Of a stretch of 64,000 nucleotides of DNA, positions 1 to 7,343 are shown piece after piece. Each line of letters opens with the position of its first letter. Positions within the stretch are counted from its first letter, which is position 1. Made by a program: the position numbers and the translations under genes. The stretch spans positions 160,161 to 224,160 of the forward strand of contig NZ_FWYF01000002.1 of the NCBI RefSeq assembly GCF_900176375.1, read 5' to 3'. The notes beneath the pieces are model-generated. The model was not told where the DNA came from and ran no database searches. It saw only the letters and a program-made list of their open reading frames with translations. The stretch comes from Reichenbachiella faecimaris (GTDB lineage: Bacteria; Bacteroidota; Bacteroidia; Cytophagales; Cyclobacteriaceae).

Positions 1-2
1 CT

Positions 3-587
3 GCAGGACCCACGGGACCTCAGGGGCCAGCAGGAAACGATGGGGCTGACGGAGCACCAGGTGCAAAAGGAGATAAGGGAGATACAGGTGCTACAGGCCC
101 ACAAGGGCCACAGGGACCAGTTGGCAATGCTGGTACGCAGTATTTTTATGTTTTCGCACAAGATTTTCAAGTATATGATGATTCAAAAGACTACAATTTT
201 AATGTTGGATACGACAACGAAGGAGGGCCAGAAAATGGCAGAGCTTTTATCATATCTGCTGAAACAAATACACCTGGCAAACTAGCCGCACTAATAAACC
301 TTCCCAATGGAGTTGTAATTGAAAAAGTAGATGTGGTAGTAGATGACACAAATTTCATTGGTGTTAAGGTAAGCCTTTGGGAAATTCCTTTTGGTAATAA
401 CCCACCTTCTGAGCTAAATGCTGGCACCTCCAAAAGCTCTGGACAAAAGCAAACATTCTCGTTTGATATTTCTAGGGAGGTAGATACCAGTGCTTCCATG
501 TTTATGCTCATTTTTGAAGGTCAGTCTCAAGTTCGTACTTCGATCAGCAACAGCATCTATAGGGCTCGAATAGTTTATAAAAACTAG
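3..587 (+). CDS. Collagen-like repeat protein, C-terminal part
   Basis: The gene is cut by the window edge; its reading frame starts at base 3 and ends at TAG 585-587, so 194 residues are visible. The first 45 or so residues are Gly-X-Y triplets ([23 protein letters not shown] type), the signature of bacterial collagen-like proteins. The rest is a non-repetitive domain of about 150 residues with alternating beta-like stretches and a C-terminal ending in YRARIVYKN. In Bacteroidota such proteins are usually lipoproteins or secreted surface proteins with an N-terminal signal, which would lie outside the window. The overlapping frame from 40 is a shadow. The C-terminal domain is not one I recognise. 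No enzymatic motif is visible. Confidence 0.8.
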   Translation, partial: AGPTGPQGPAGNDGADGAPGAKGDKGDTGATGPQGPQGPVGNAGTQYFYVFAQDFQVYDDSKDYNFNVGYDNEGGPENGRAFIISAETNTPGKLAALINLPNGVVIEKVDVVVDDTNFIGVKVSLWEIPFGNNPPSELNAGTSKSSGQKQTFSFDISREVDTSASMFMLIFEGQSQVRTSISNSIYRARIVYKN

Positions 588-626
588 CGTTGTCTTTATA
601 TAACCAAGCAAACTTTCAAGCTTTTA

Positions 627-643
627 TTTAGAATGATTCCAAA
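627..643. promoter_or_regulatory. Fur-family box 1 (one mismatch)
   Basis: TTTAGAATGATTCCAAA is a 17-bp near-palindrome with the 7-1-7 layout of Fur/PerR boxes. It differs from the two perfect copies at 679 and 1471 at one base in the right half. It ends three bases upstream of the -33 element of the regulator promoter. Confidence 0.6.
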
Positions 644-646
644 CAA

Positions 647-678
647 TTTGCAAATGACCTCATTCGCATCTAGTTTTG
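647..678 (+). promoter_or_regulatory. Bacteroidota-type promoter of the LuxR-type regulator
   Basis: A -33 element TTTG (647-650) and a -7 element TAGTTTTG (671-678) are separated by exactly 20 bp, matching the TTTG/TAnnTTTG consensus of the primary sigma factor of this phylum. Transcription should start near 685, inside Fur-family box 2, about 20 bases before the TTG start codon at 705. Confidence 0.7.
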
Positions 679-695
679 TTTAGAATTATTCTAAA
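679..695. promoter_or_regulatory. Fur-family box 2 (perfect palindrome)
   Basis: TTTAGAATTATTCTAAA is a perfect 17-bp palindrome with a central T. It begins directly after the -7 element and covers the predicted transcription start, the classical position for a repressor. Its half-site TTAGAAT differs from the PerR half-site TTATAAT at one base and from the Fur half-site TGATAAT at two. Confidence 0.75.
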
Positions 696-704
696 TAGAA
701 AACA

Positions 705-1340
705 TTGCCAGCTACTCGCACTTATCTTGTCAATCCAAATTACATCTCTTTGATGGGCTGGAAGCAGATAATAGGAGACTCTCCATATTATAAGCTTGTG
801 GGTTCAGCTTACGACATGGAGGAGCTCGTCTCAGTGGATACTACTGTTAATAGTTTGGTTCTGGCAGACCTTTCCAAGGCTGGAGATCGCTATTTGAACC
901 AGATATCAGATTATATGAGCAAGCCCAATGTAGATATATTGCTTGTCGTAGACATGGCTAATCATAGTCTGATCCAAAAACTTAAAGAAATAGATGTTCG
1001 AGGTATTTTAACCACTCACTGTGACGCGCAAGAGATTAAAAGTGCTCTGGAAAGTATTCGTCTTGGGAAAAGGTTCTATTGTGGAGATATCTTGGAAATA
1101 ATGATGCATCCACCTGTGGAAGAGAAGCTAACCAGCCAGGACGAAGTCCTTTCCATTCGCGAAATCGAAGTACTGGAATGGGTTGTAAAAGGTCTGACAA
1201 CTCATCAAATAGCAGATCAGCTAAATGTAAGTACACATACGATCAATTCCCACAGAAAAAACATGCTCAAAAAACTCGGACTAACCTCACCAGTGGAGCT
1301 TATAGTCTATGCCGTTAAAACAGGTCTTGTGAACCTGTAA
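705..1340 (+). CDS. LuxR-type response regulator with degenerate receiver
   Basis: The protein has 211 residues, with an N-terminal receiver-like domain (about 1-125) and a C-terminal LuxR/NarL helix-turn-helix (about 145-211, core REIEVLEWVVKGLTTHQIA followed by the recognition-helix pattern STHTINSHRKN). The start is TTG at 705, because an in-frame stop at 696-698 excludes anything further upstream; the first ATG is at about 753 and would cut the receiver. Receiver residues are unusual: the acidic pair near position 10 reads NPN, and the usual Lys near the end of the domain is replaced in the ILTTHC segment, although an Asp sits at the phospho-acceptor position (LVLADLS). No histidine kinase lies nearby. 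The gene is bracketed by Fur-family boxes and lies just upstream of the haem receptor, so it may tune that locus; this is inference. Confidence 0.85.
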   Translation: MPATRTYLVNPNYISLMGWKQIIGDSPYYKLVGSAYDMEELVSVDTTVNSLVLADLSKAGDRYLNQISDYMSKPNVDILLVVDMANHSLIQKLKEIDVRGILTTHCDAQEIKSALESIRLGKRFYCGDILEIMMHPPVEEKLTSQDEVLSIREIEVLEWVVKGLTTHQIADQLNVSTHTINSHRKNMLKKLGLTSPVELIVYAVKTGLVNL

Positions 1341-1364
1341 TCACCTCAAGCTCACCAATATCTC

Positions 1365-1380
1365 ACTAGCTCTAGCTAGT
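1365..1380. repeat. Short inverted repeat after the regulator gene
   Basis: ACTAGCT-CT-AGCTAGT is a perfect 7-bp inverted repeat with a 2-base centre, 24 bases after the regulator stop. It has no T-run, so it is not a typical terminator; it could be a small operator or chance. Confidence 0.3.
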
Positions 1381-1433
1381 AAACTTACATCTACCTACTA
1401 CATATAGCGACTCGAATTTCCTTATCTCTAGCG

Positions 1434-1465
1434 ATTGTAGATCAGGCATAACTTCTCAAATTTTG
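1434..1465 (+). promoter_or_regulatory. Candidate promoter of the haem receptor operon
   Basis: ATTG (1434-1437) and AAATTTTG (1458-1465) are spaced by 20 bp and each differ from the TTTG/TAnnTTTG consensus at one base. The predicted start, near 1472, falls on the Fur-family box at 1471-1487, the same geometry as in the regulator promoter. Confidence 0.5.
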
Positions 1466-1470
1466 CATTG

Positions 1471-1487
1471 TTTAGAATGATTCTAAA
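1471..1487. promoter_or_regulatory. Fur-family box 3 before the haem receptor
   Basis: TTTAGAATGATTCTAAA is a perfect 17-bp palindrome around a central G, ending 11 bases before the receptor ATG. With boxes 1 and 2 it forms a three-member family in under 900 bp, which supports metal-dependent control of the downstream operon. Confidence 0.75.
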
Positions 1488-1498
1488 TAATAAGCGAA

Positions 1499-3763
1499 AT
1501 GATCAAATCAGCACTTACAGGGATATTAACTTTCCTAATAATAGGGAAAAGCAGTGGACAACAAATTCAGCTACTGAATCAAAATGATCCTATTGCTCAT
1601 GCGGCTATACGGGTAAATACCCTCTCAAATATCTCTGATACCTACATCACTGATGCTACTGGGCTGGCTCATATCAATCTCGATCCTCCCTACATAGCCA
1701 CTACCAGCCACATCAATTATGAAACTCGAGTGGATACCATATTTAAACACGGTGAGCTCCAATGGCAAATGACACCAAAAGAAAATCTGCTAGGTGAAGT
1801 GGTGGTGACAGGCCAATTTCAACCTCAGTCAGTTAAGCAATCGGTTTACAATGTTCGTGTTTTAAATAAAAATCGATTAGAAGCACAGGCTGCTCAATCA
1901 CTTCCAGAAGTATTAGCCACGGAACTCAATTTTAGATTTAGAAGAGACAATGCCGTAGGCAGCTCCACTGCCAGTTTACAAGGCTTATCCGGACAGAATA
2001 TTAAAGTGCTGATAGACGGCGTTCCATTGGTAGGTCGCAGCGGCGTGAGTAATGAAATTGATCTCAGTCAAATCAATATTAATTCAATAGAACAGGTGGA
2101 AATTGTAGAGGGTCCCATGGCAGTCAACTACGGCGCTGATGCTTTGGCAGGTGTAATCAACTTGATAACCAAACAACCTGACGCCAACAAATGGTCCATA
2201 AACCTCGCTATTCAAGAAGAAACCGCAGGCAAAGAATATCAACTTTTTGACGAAGGTATTCACAACCTCTCACTGCTTGCTTCATACGCACTCAACGCTT
2301 CTTGGTCTGTTCAATCTGAAATCAGACATCAAAAATTTGGTGGCTGGGGAGGTACTGGCAGAGACAAACTCTGGTATCCTAAGTCTCAGTTTTTTCAGTC
2401 GGCACTATTACGATACAGCAAAAACAATCTGAGCATTCACTACAGATTAGACTACCTCAACGAAACTATTGAGAACCAAGGACAACCCGAACCTGTCACC
2501 AATCAGGACGATCCATACGCTTTTGATAAAAACTACCTTACTTCTCGATGGATGCATCAACTGCAGGCCGATTATATGCTGGAGAAGGGGGCCATTCATA
2601 CGGTAGCTTCCTATTCTGACTATGATAGAATGACACACAGATTCAAATCCTACCTGATACCAGGCGTAGCAGACGTCACTACTTCAGACGGTCAAGACGC
2701 TATCACCTTCAACACCTTTTTCTTTAGAACTACCCTTGACGATGCGATCCAATGGTCATTAGGGCAAACTGAGTGGCATACTCAGATAGGAATCGATGGT
2801 ACGTTTGAATCTGCCCATGGTACAACACTCAATGACGGAGATAAGCACATGAACGACCTAGGGTTCTTTGCTTCAACTGAAATTGCGCTAGGGTCAAGTT
2901 TTAAAGTAAGGCCTGGTATAAGATTGACCCACAACTCCACATTTAGTACTAATCCTTCTGCTTCTATCAATCTAAAGTATGACCTCACGGCTCAATCCCA
3001 GATAAGACTGAGCTACGGTCGAGGATTCAGAGCTCCATCACTTCGGGAATTATACCATGAATTTGTGGACAACAATCATAATATTCTCGGCAATTCTGAG
3101 CTAAAACCTGAATATTCCAACAATCTCAATGGTGATTTCAGTCACCAATTTAAGAACACAAAATGGAGCTTTTCAGTCAAAGGATTCTACAACGACATCA
3201 ACAATCGCATCACCTACTTCACTCCAGAAGGAGCCAATCAAGCGACTACCTACACCAACCTCCTGCGCTACAAAACACTGGGAAGTTCTGGCTTTCTCAA
3301 CTATAAAAAAAATTCACTACTTGCCAAAATTGGCTTTTCCTATATTGGTAGATACCATAGTTTCAGCAGTGACGCCAGCAGCTTTAGTATTCCACAATTC
3401 CTATATTCTCCAGAGTTCATTGCCAACATGCAATACCAGTTATTCAAAACAGGAATCAAACTGGCCAGCTTCTACAAATTCACGGGTGCATCTAAGCAGT
3501 ACCAATCTGTGACACAGACTGACGGGTCATCAGCACCAGAATTGCGACAACTCGACGGTTTTCATTTTTGGGATGTGACTATATCCAAAGACTTTTTCAA
3601 AACCCTGTCTATTAGCCTAGGAGCAAAAAATTTGATGGACGTGACGTCCGTCAATAATACTAGCAATACCAGTAGCGCTCATGCTGGCAATGGAGATGGA
3701 CAGTCTTCCATTGCTTATGGACGCTCCTATTTTTTAAAACTGAATTACAATTTTTCTAAATAA
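1499..3763 (+). CDS. hmuR: TonB-dependent outer-membrane receptor, HmuR-like (haem)
   Basis: This is a 754-residue TonB-dependent receptor that would import haem or a haem-protein ligand across the outer membrane using TonB energy. It has an N-terminal signal peptide (about 1-20), a short carboxypeptidase-regulatory-like domain (about 22-95), the EVVVTGQ plug start at about 100, a plug domain to about 225, then a 22-strand-type barrel. The motif GFRAPSLRELY (about 508-518) followed by GNSELKPE (about 532-540) corresponds to the FRAP and NPDL-like boxes of haem receptors. A Fur-family box sits directly upstream, and a HmuY lipoprotein follows after 7 bases, as in hmuRY loci. The C-terminus ends NYNFSK. 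The haem ligand is inferred from motifs and neighbours; another iron chelate remains possible. Confidence 0.85.
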   Translation: MIKSALTGILTFLIIGKSSGQQIQLLNQNDPIAHAAIRVNTLSNISDTYITDATGLAHINLDPPYIATTSHINYETRVDTIFKHGELQWQMTPKENLLGEVVVTGQFQPQSVKQSVYNVRVLNKNRLEAQAAQSLPEVLATELNFRFRRDNAVGSSTASLQGLSGQNIKVLIDGVPLVGRSGVSNEIDLSQININSIEQVEIVEGPMAVNYGADALAGVINLITKQPDANKWSINLAIQEETAGKEYQLFDEGIHNLSLLASYALNASWSVQSEIRHQKFGGWGGTGRDKLWYPKSQFFQSALLRYSKNNLSIHYRLDYLNETIENQGQPEPVTNQDDPYAFDKNYLTSRWMHQLQADYMLEKGAIHTVASYSDYDRMTHRFKSYLIPGVADVTTSDGQDAITFNTFFFRTTLDDAIQWSLGQTEWHTQIGIDGTFESAHGTTLNDGDKHMNDLGFFASTEIALGSSFKVRPGIRLTHNSTFSTNPSASINLKYDLTAQSQIRLSYGRGFRAPSLRELYHEFVDNNHNILGNSELKPEYSNNLNGDFSHQFKNTKWSFSVKGFYNDINNRITYFTPEGANQATTYTNLLRYKTLGSSGFLNYKKNSLLAKIGFSYIGRYHSFSSDASSFSIPQFLYSPEFIANMQYQLFKTGIKLASFYKFTGASKQYQSVTQTDGSSAPELRQLDGFHFWDVTISKDFFKTLSISLGAKNLMDVTSVNNTSNTSSAHAGNGDGQSSIAYGRSYFLKLNYNFSK

Positions 3764-3770
3764 TTATACA

Positions 3771-5147
3771 ATGAATCATATTAAAATAACCACGCTTCTA
3801 CTCTCAGCGCTTGTTCTATTCGGAACTACTGCTTGTGAGGAAGATGAAGCATCACCAGTAAAAGTCAACTTCACCAATACGGAAGCAGGCATTTCAAAAA
3901 CCAGTCCATCTGTTGATTTGGAAATCTCGTTTTCCAGACCTGCAGAAGCGGACGGATCACTTACCATAAGCATTACCAGCGAAACCCTCAGCTATGGGGA
4001 GACAGCAGACTTTTATACCTCGCCCCTGGCTACAGAAAATGTAATTGCATTGCCCTATGTAGTTGGAGACGAATCTGTCACAGTTACTGTGATGTCTGGT
4101 AGTGCGCTCAACATTGAGCAAGACGAATCTATCACGCTCACCGTTTCTGACGAAGCTCAAGTACTTGACTTAGGCGATCAGACGGTATTGACAGTAGTGT
4201 TTTCTGAGAACTTTGTAGCACCATCTGGTACGGCAATACTTGATGCAGGAGGAGCAGAGTTTACACATCAGGCTTATTTCGATTTGAGCAAAATTTCGCA
4301 AACCAAAATTGACAAATACACTTGGGACTTAGGTTTTTCCTCTGGAGAAGATTTTCGAGTGATTATCAACAATGGAGCTAAAATGATGGCACAGGAGATC
4401 GATGCCACTGATTTGACTATAGTGACGGCAGCAGACACCATTGGATTTGCAGCCACACAAAGTTTTGCCGCCTACAATGGTGACGCTACAGACTGGGTGG
4501 ACAGCCCTGATGGCAATTTAGATTCTTTAGCACTCAACAAAGTAGCAACTACTGATGGAGACAACAAGGTTTATATTGTAAGCCGAGAAGGAGAAAACCG
4601 TAACTGGAAAAAAATCCGAGTGCTTCAGAATGGCAGTGGATACACCTTGCAATATGCAGACATTGATGCCGACACTTTCACTTCAGTAGATATCGCAAAA
4701 GACGAGGCCTACAACTTTTCTTTCTTTGATTTAGACAATGGATTGGCAGATGCAGAACCAACCAAGGACAGTTGGGACATCATGTACGGCGCTTACACCA
4801 ACGTCATCAACTTTGGTTATTTCCTGCCCTATTCATACAATGACTTTGTCATAATTAACCGACATGAAACCCAAGTGTCTGAAGTACTAATAAGTAGTAC
4901 ACTCACTTATGACTCTTTCAATCTGGCAGATGCAGCTTCGCTTACTTTTTCTTCCGATCAAAGCGCCATAGGATCAAACTGGCGAAATGGAGGTGGGCCT
5001 ACCTCAGAACCATCATTGAAGGAAGACAGGTTCTACGTCATTCAGGATTCGGAAGATAACTACTACAAGCTAAAATTCACCAGCATGTACAGTGCAGATA
5101 ACGGAGAACGCGGATTCGCAGGAATAGCATACGAACTACTACAATGA
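3771..5147 (+). CDS. hmuY: HmuY-family haem-binding lipoprotein with N-terminal extra domain
   Basis: The protein has 458 residues. It begins with a lipoprotein signal peptide (lipobox FGTTAC, Cys22) followed by acidic residues, so it is probably surface-exposed and lipid-anchored. Residues about 28-150 are Ser/Thr-rich beta sequence with a Calx-beta-like look. Residues about 155-458 fit the HmuY family: the DSWDIMYGAYTNV segment, IGSNWR, DRFYVIQDSEDNYYKLKF and the NGERG motif near the C-terminus. HmuY proteins take haem from host or environmental haemoproteins and pass it to the partner receptor. Most HmuY proteins are about 200-250 residues, so the N-terminal half is an extension. The stop overlaps the start of the DoxX gene (ATGA). 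The haem-ligating residues cannot be assigned by eye. Confidence 0.85.
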   Translation: MNHIKITTLLLSALVLFGTTACEEDEASPVKVNFTNTEAGISKTSPSVDLEISFSRPAEADGSLTISITSETLSYGETADFYTSPLATENVIALPYVVGDESVTVTVMSGSALNIEQDESITLTVSDEAQVLDLGDQTVLTVVFSENFVAPSGTAILDAGGAEFTHQAYFDLSKISQTKIDKYTWDLGFSSGEDFRVIINNGAKMMAQEIDATDLTIVTAADTIGFAATQSFAAYNGDATDWVDSPDGNLDSLALNKVATTDGDNKVYIVSREGENRNWKKIRVLQNGSGYTLQYADIDADTFTSVDIAKDEAYNFSFFDLDNGLADAEPTKDSWDIMYGAYTNVINFGYFLPYSYNDFVIINRHETQVSEVLISSTLTYDSFNLADAASLTFSSDQSAIGSNWRNGGGPTSEPSLKEDRFYVIQDSEDNYYKLKFTSMYSADNGERGFAGIAYELLQ

Positions 5148-5566
5148 ACAAACTAAAGATTCTGATTTTAGTAACACGGATAGCCCTTGGTGGGCTATTC
5201 GTTTACGCTGGGGCACAAAAATTTATTCCCAAACCTCCTCGACCTGCAGCTGAGCAAGGGGTAGAATTGCCTGACCATGTGGTGAAAATAAAATCCATGA
5301 TTGGCGGCCTGAAAGGGACTGGCTACTTCTGGCCACAGCTTGGTGTCGCAGAAATTGTATGCGGACTGCTGCTGATCAGTCAGCTCTATGCACTTCTAGG
5401 TGCTGTCATGCTTGTTCCGCTTTCGCTAAATATATTCCTGTTTCATCTGTATTTAGAGCCTCATGAAGTTGGCGAACTCATTCAAACTGGATTTTATCTA
5501 TTGATCAATATGGCCCTGCTCGCCTATGATTACCCAAAATTGAAAATTGCATTTTTAACCAAGTAA
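5144..5566 (+). CDS. DoxX-family membrane protein
   Basis: This is a 140-residue integral membrane protein with four hydrophobic segments. It opens with the typical DoxX pattern (ILILVTRIALGGLFVYAGAQKF), with a conserved Lys/Phe-Pro after helix 1. Its ATG overlaps the HmuY stop by 4 bases, so translation is probably coupled. DoxX-type proteins are often linked to redox or thiol processes, but their biochemistry is poorly defined. Its place within a haem-uptake operon suggests a role in handling the imported iron or haem or in the related redox stress; this is inference from context only. Confidence 0.8.
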   Translation: MNKLKILILVTRIALGGLFVYAGAQKFIPKPPRPAAEQGVELPDHVVKIKSMIGGLKGTGYFWPQLGVAEIVCGLLLISQLYALLGAVMLVPLSLNIFLFHLYLEPHEVGELIQTGFYLLINMALLAYDYPKLKIAFLTK

Positions 5567-5578
5567 GCACTTATAACA

Positions 5579-6517
5579 ATGAAAAAAATAATAATCGCAA
5601 TCTTGCTCATTTCCACGACAGTGGCCTATGGACAAAAACAAAAAAAAGAAGATATCGCAGCTATCAAAGCCATGTGCGGATGCTATGATATCCGTTTCAA
5701 CTTTGCTGAAACTTTCGCTCCAGACAAGGACTATGAGTTTCACGAAAACTACACTTCTGGCGCATTGGAATATGTTTTTCCTATTTCAGAAGACAAGGAC
5801 AAAATTGTATTACAGCACTTGTTGGTAATTGGCGACACCATGATTATCAAACATTGGAGACAAGATTGGCTATATGAAAATACTGATTTTTACTCCTTCG
5901 ACAAGGAAAATACATGGGAGTACAAATCTAAAAATCCAGCGCAAGTAAAGGGGCAATGGACTCAAAAAGTCTATCAAGTAGATGATAGCCCGCGCTATGA
6001 AGGCTCCGCCACATGGGTACATGTAGATGGCAAACACTACTGGGAAAGTGAAGCTGATGCGCCCCTACCACGAAGAGAATTCAGTAAGCGAAAAGACTAT
6101 AACGTGATGAAGAGAATCAACCGTCAGGAGATCACAGACTATGGCTGGGTGCATGAGCAGGACAACGACAAAATCATCCGTACTGAAGATGAAGATGTGC
6201 TACTTGCCCAGGAAAAAGGTTGGAATACCTACACCAAGACAGATGATTCCAAATGTGAGGTAGCCAAAAAATGGTGGGCAAAAAATCAGGCGTACTGGGC
6301 AGATGTTCGTCTGGTTTGGGATGAGCTGTTTGCACAAAACAAGACTGTGGCCATCAACATGAAAGTGGACGACAAAATCATGTTTCAAAGACTATTTGCT
6401 TTGGAAAAAGAAATGATAGGTGCGCAGCCTTATGACTCAGGAGCTTCTAAAACTAAAATCAAAGCCGTGATTCAAATGCACCTCAAGAGTGATCAAATGC
6501 TTACTTCGTTGAAGTAA
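5579..6517 (+). CDS. Exported DUF6607-like protein of the haem operon
   Basis: The product has 312 residues with a Sec signal peptide (about 1-18, cleaved after AYG) and no lipobox. The mature part is rich in Trp, Tyr and Lys/Asp, with segments such as MCGCYDIRFNFAETF near the N-terminus, IKHWRQDWLYEN and YGWVHEQDNDKIIRTE. From memory it resembles the DUF6607 family, which I associate with iron-regulated loci in marine bacteria; this cannot be checked here. It follows DoxX after 12 bases on the same strand, so it is probably co-transcribed with hmuR-hmuY. A CxC pair (MCGCYD) near residue 32 is notable. The function is unknown; periplasmic haem handling is a guess. Confidence 0.75.
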   Translation: MKKIIIAILLISTTVAYGQKQKKEDIAAIKAMCGCYDIRFNFAETFAPDKDYEFHENYTSGALEYVFPISEDKDKIVLQHLLVIGDTMIIKHWRQDWLYENTDFYSFDKENTWEYKSKNPAQVKGQWTQKVYQVDDSPRYEGSATWVHVDGKHYWESEADAPLPRREFSKRKDYNVMKRINRQEITDYGWVHEQDNDKIIRTEDEDVLLAQEKGWNTYTKTDDSKCEVAKKWWAKNQAYWADVRLVWDELFAQNKTVAINMKVDDKIMFQRLFALEKEMIGAQPYDSGASKTKIKAVIQMHLKSDQMLTSLK

Positions 6518-6556
6518 AAATCCACCTCTAAATTTCTTCTCAAAAGGAGACTTTGA

Positions 6557-6579
6557 CCATCCCTCAAACGGAGGGATGG
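6557..6579. repeat. Perfect hairpin without T-run
   Basis: CCATCCCTC-AAACG-GAGGGATGG forms a 9-bp perfect stem with a 5-base loop 39 bases after the DUF6607-like gene. No run of T follows on either strand, so it is either an RNA-stability or processing element or one copy of a dispersed intergenic repeat. Confidence 0.5.
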
Positions 6580-6614
6580 GAAGGGGTGGCAAATCTTATC
6601 AAACCAACAGCAAG

Positions 6615-6941
6615 ATGAAAAACTGTGATCCACATATCCTATCTCAAGGGCCTCACTTTAGCCTCACTCATTGTGACCGCTGCCAGCATATCGGACTCTA
6701 TTACAAAAATCTTCTGATTGGATATTCGCGCAAGCATTTTGCAAGGTTCGTGGAGAACTACTCCAAAATTAATTTTAACCATCATGCGGTGTACTTCCCG
6801 GATGAGTCGGCCAGAATCATCATCAAAACTCCACACAAAGACATTCAAATCAATCTTGATTTTCAGGAATTTACTGAACTCAAAAACCTTCTTCAAGAAA
6901 GCGCCCTATTACTCAAGGCCTACGAATTGATCAAGGCTTAA
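6615..6941 (+). CDS. Small cytoplasmic DUF6686-like protein
   Basis: This is a 108-residue soluble protein when started at ATG 6615 (MKNCDPH). The longer frame from 6576 would start inside the hairpin region and adds residues that do not look conserved. Visible features are the paired Cys in THCDRCQHIGLYYKNLLIGY, an earlier Cys-Asp-Pro-His, and a C-terminal amphipathic helix (LKNLLQESALLLKAYELI). It resembles, from memory, the DUF6686 family of Bacteroidota. The Cys/His set (C4, H7, C24, C27) could bind a metal or cluster. It lies on the same strand as the haem-uptake genes, 97 bases after the last of them, but whether it belongs to that transcript is open. Confidence 0.75.
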   Translation: MKNCDPHILSQGPHFSLTHCDRCQHIGLYYKNLLIGYSRKHFARFVENYSKINFNHHAVYFPDESARIIIKTPHKDIQINLDFQEFTELKNLLQESALLLKAYELIKA

Positions 6942-7027
6942 AATCTATAAATAGAAAGGTATTTTTATTTCTTAGTATAATTACATGCAATTCATGCTAA
7001 ATTTATATTTTGTTCGTCAAGCTAGCT

Positions 7028-7339
7028 ATGAAAACGCAAATCCTATATTTCCTTACTTTACTTTTACTAAGTTCTTGTGGCTCATACGAACAGGGATTAA
7101 AAGAAGGCATAGCGCAAGGAAAAACTGAGGGTCTAATTCTGGGAAGAGAAGAAGGTTTCGAAAGTGGGTTTGACGCTGGGCAACTACAAGGTGCTGAAGA
7201 GGGCCACGAGGCAGGTCATGCCAAAGGACACGAAAAAGGATATGAGGCTGGTTTTACGCAGGGCAAAAAAATCGGCTATCAAGCTGGATATGAAGCCGGT
7301 AAAAAACGAGGTTACGAAGAGTGCAGAATGGGCTGGTAG
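7028..7339 (+). CDS. Lipoprotein made of GX3 tetrad repeats
   Basis: The product has 103 residues from ATG 7028 (the TTG at 7010 is too far from the signal peptide). A lipoprotein signal peptide ends in LLSSCG (Cys16), so the protein is membrane-anchored. From Tyr19 almost to the end the sequence is 19 unbroken four-residue units with Gly in the fourth place (for example HEKG, YEAG, FTQG, YQAG), ending in YEECRMGW. The pattern matches the deca-GX3 repeats known from Yae1/Lto1-type proteins but is longer and stands alone behind a lipobox. A rod-like glycine-ladder helix that packs against a partner or itself is a reasonable inference. No function is assigned. Confidence 0.8.
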   Translation: MKTQILYFLTLLLLSSCGSYEQGLKEGIAQGKTEGLILGREEGFESGFDAGQLQGAEEGHEAGHAKGHEKGYEAGFTQGKKIGYQAGYEAGKKRGYEECRMGW

Positions 7340-7343
7340 CCTT

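Noticed and set aside
6557-6579. The 9-bp hairpin as a rho-independent terminator
   Set aside because: No T-run follows on either strand, so it is listed only as a hairpin repeat.
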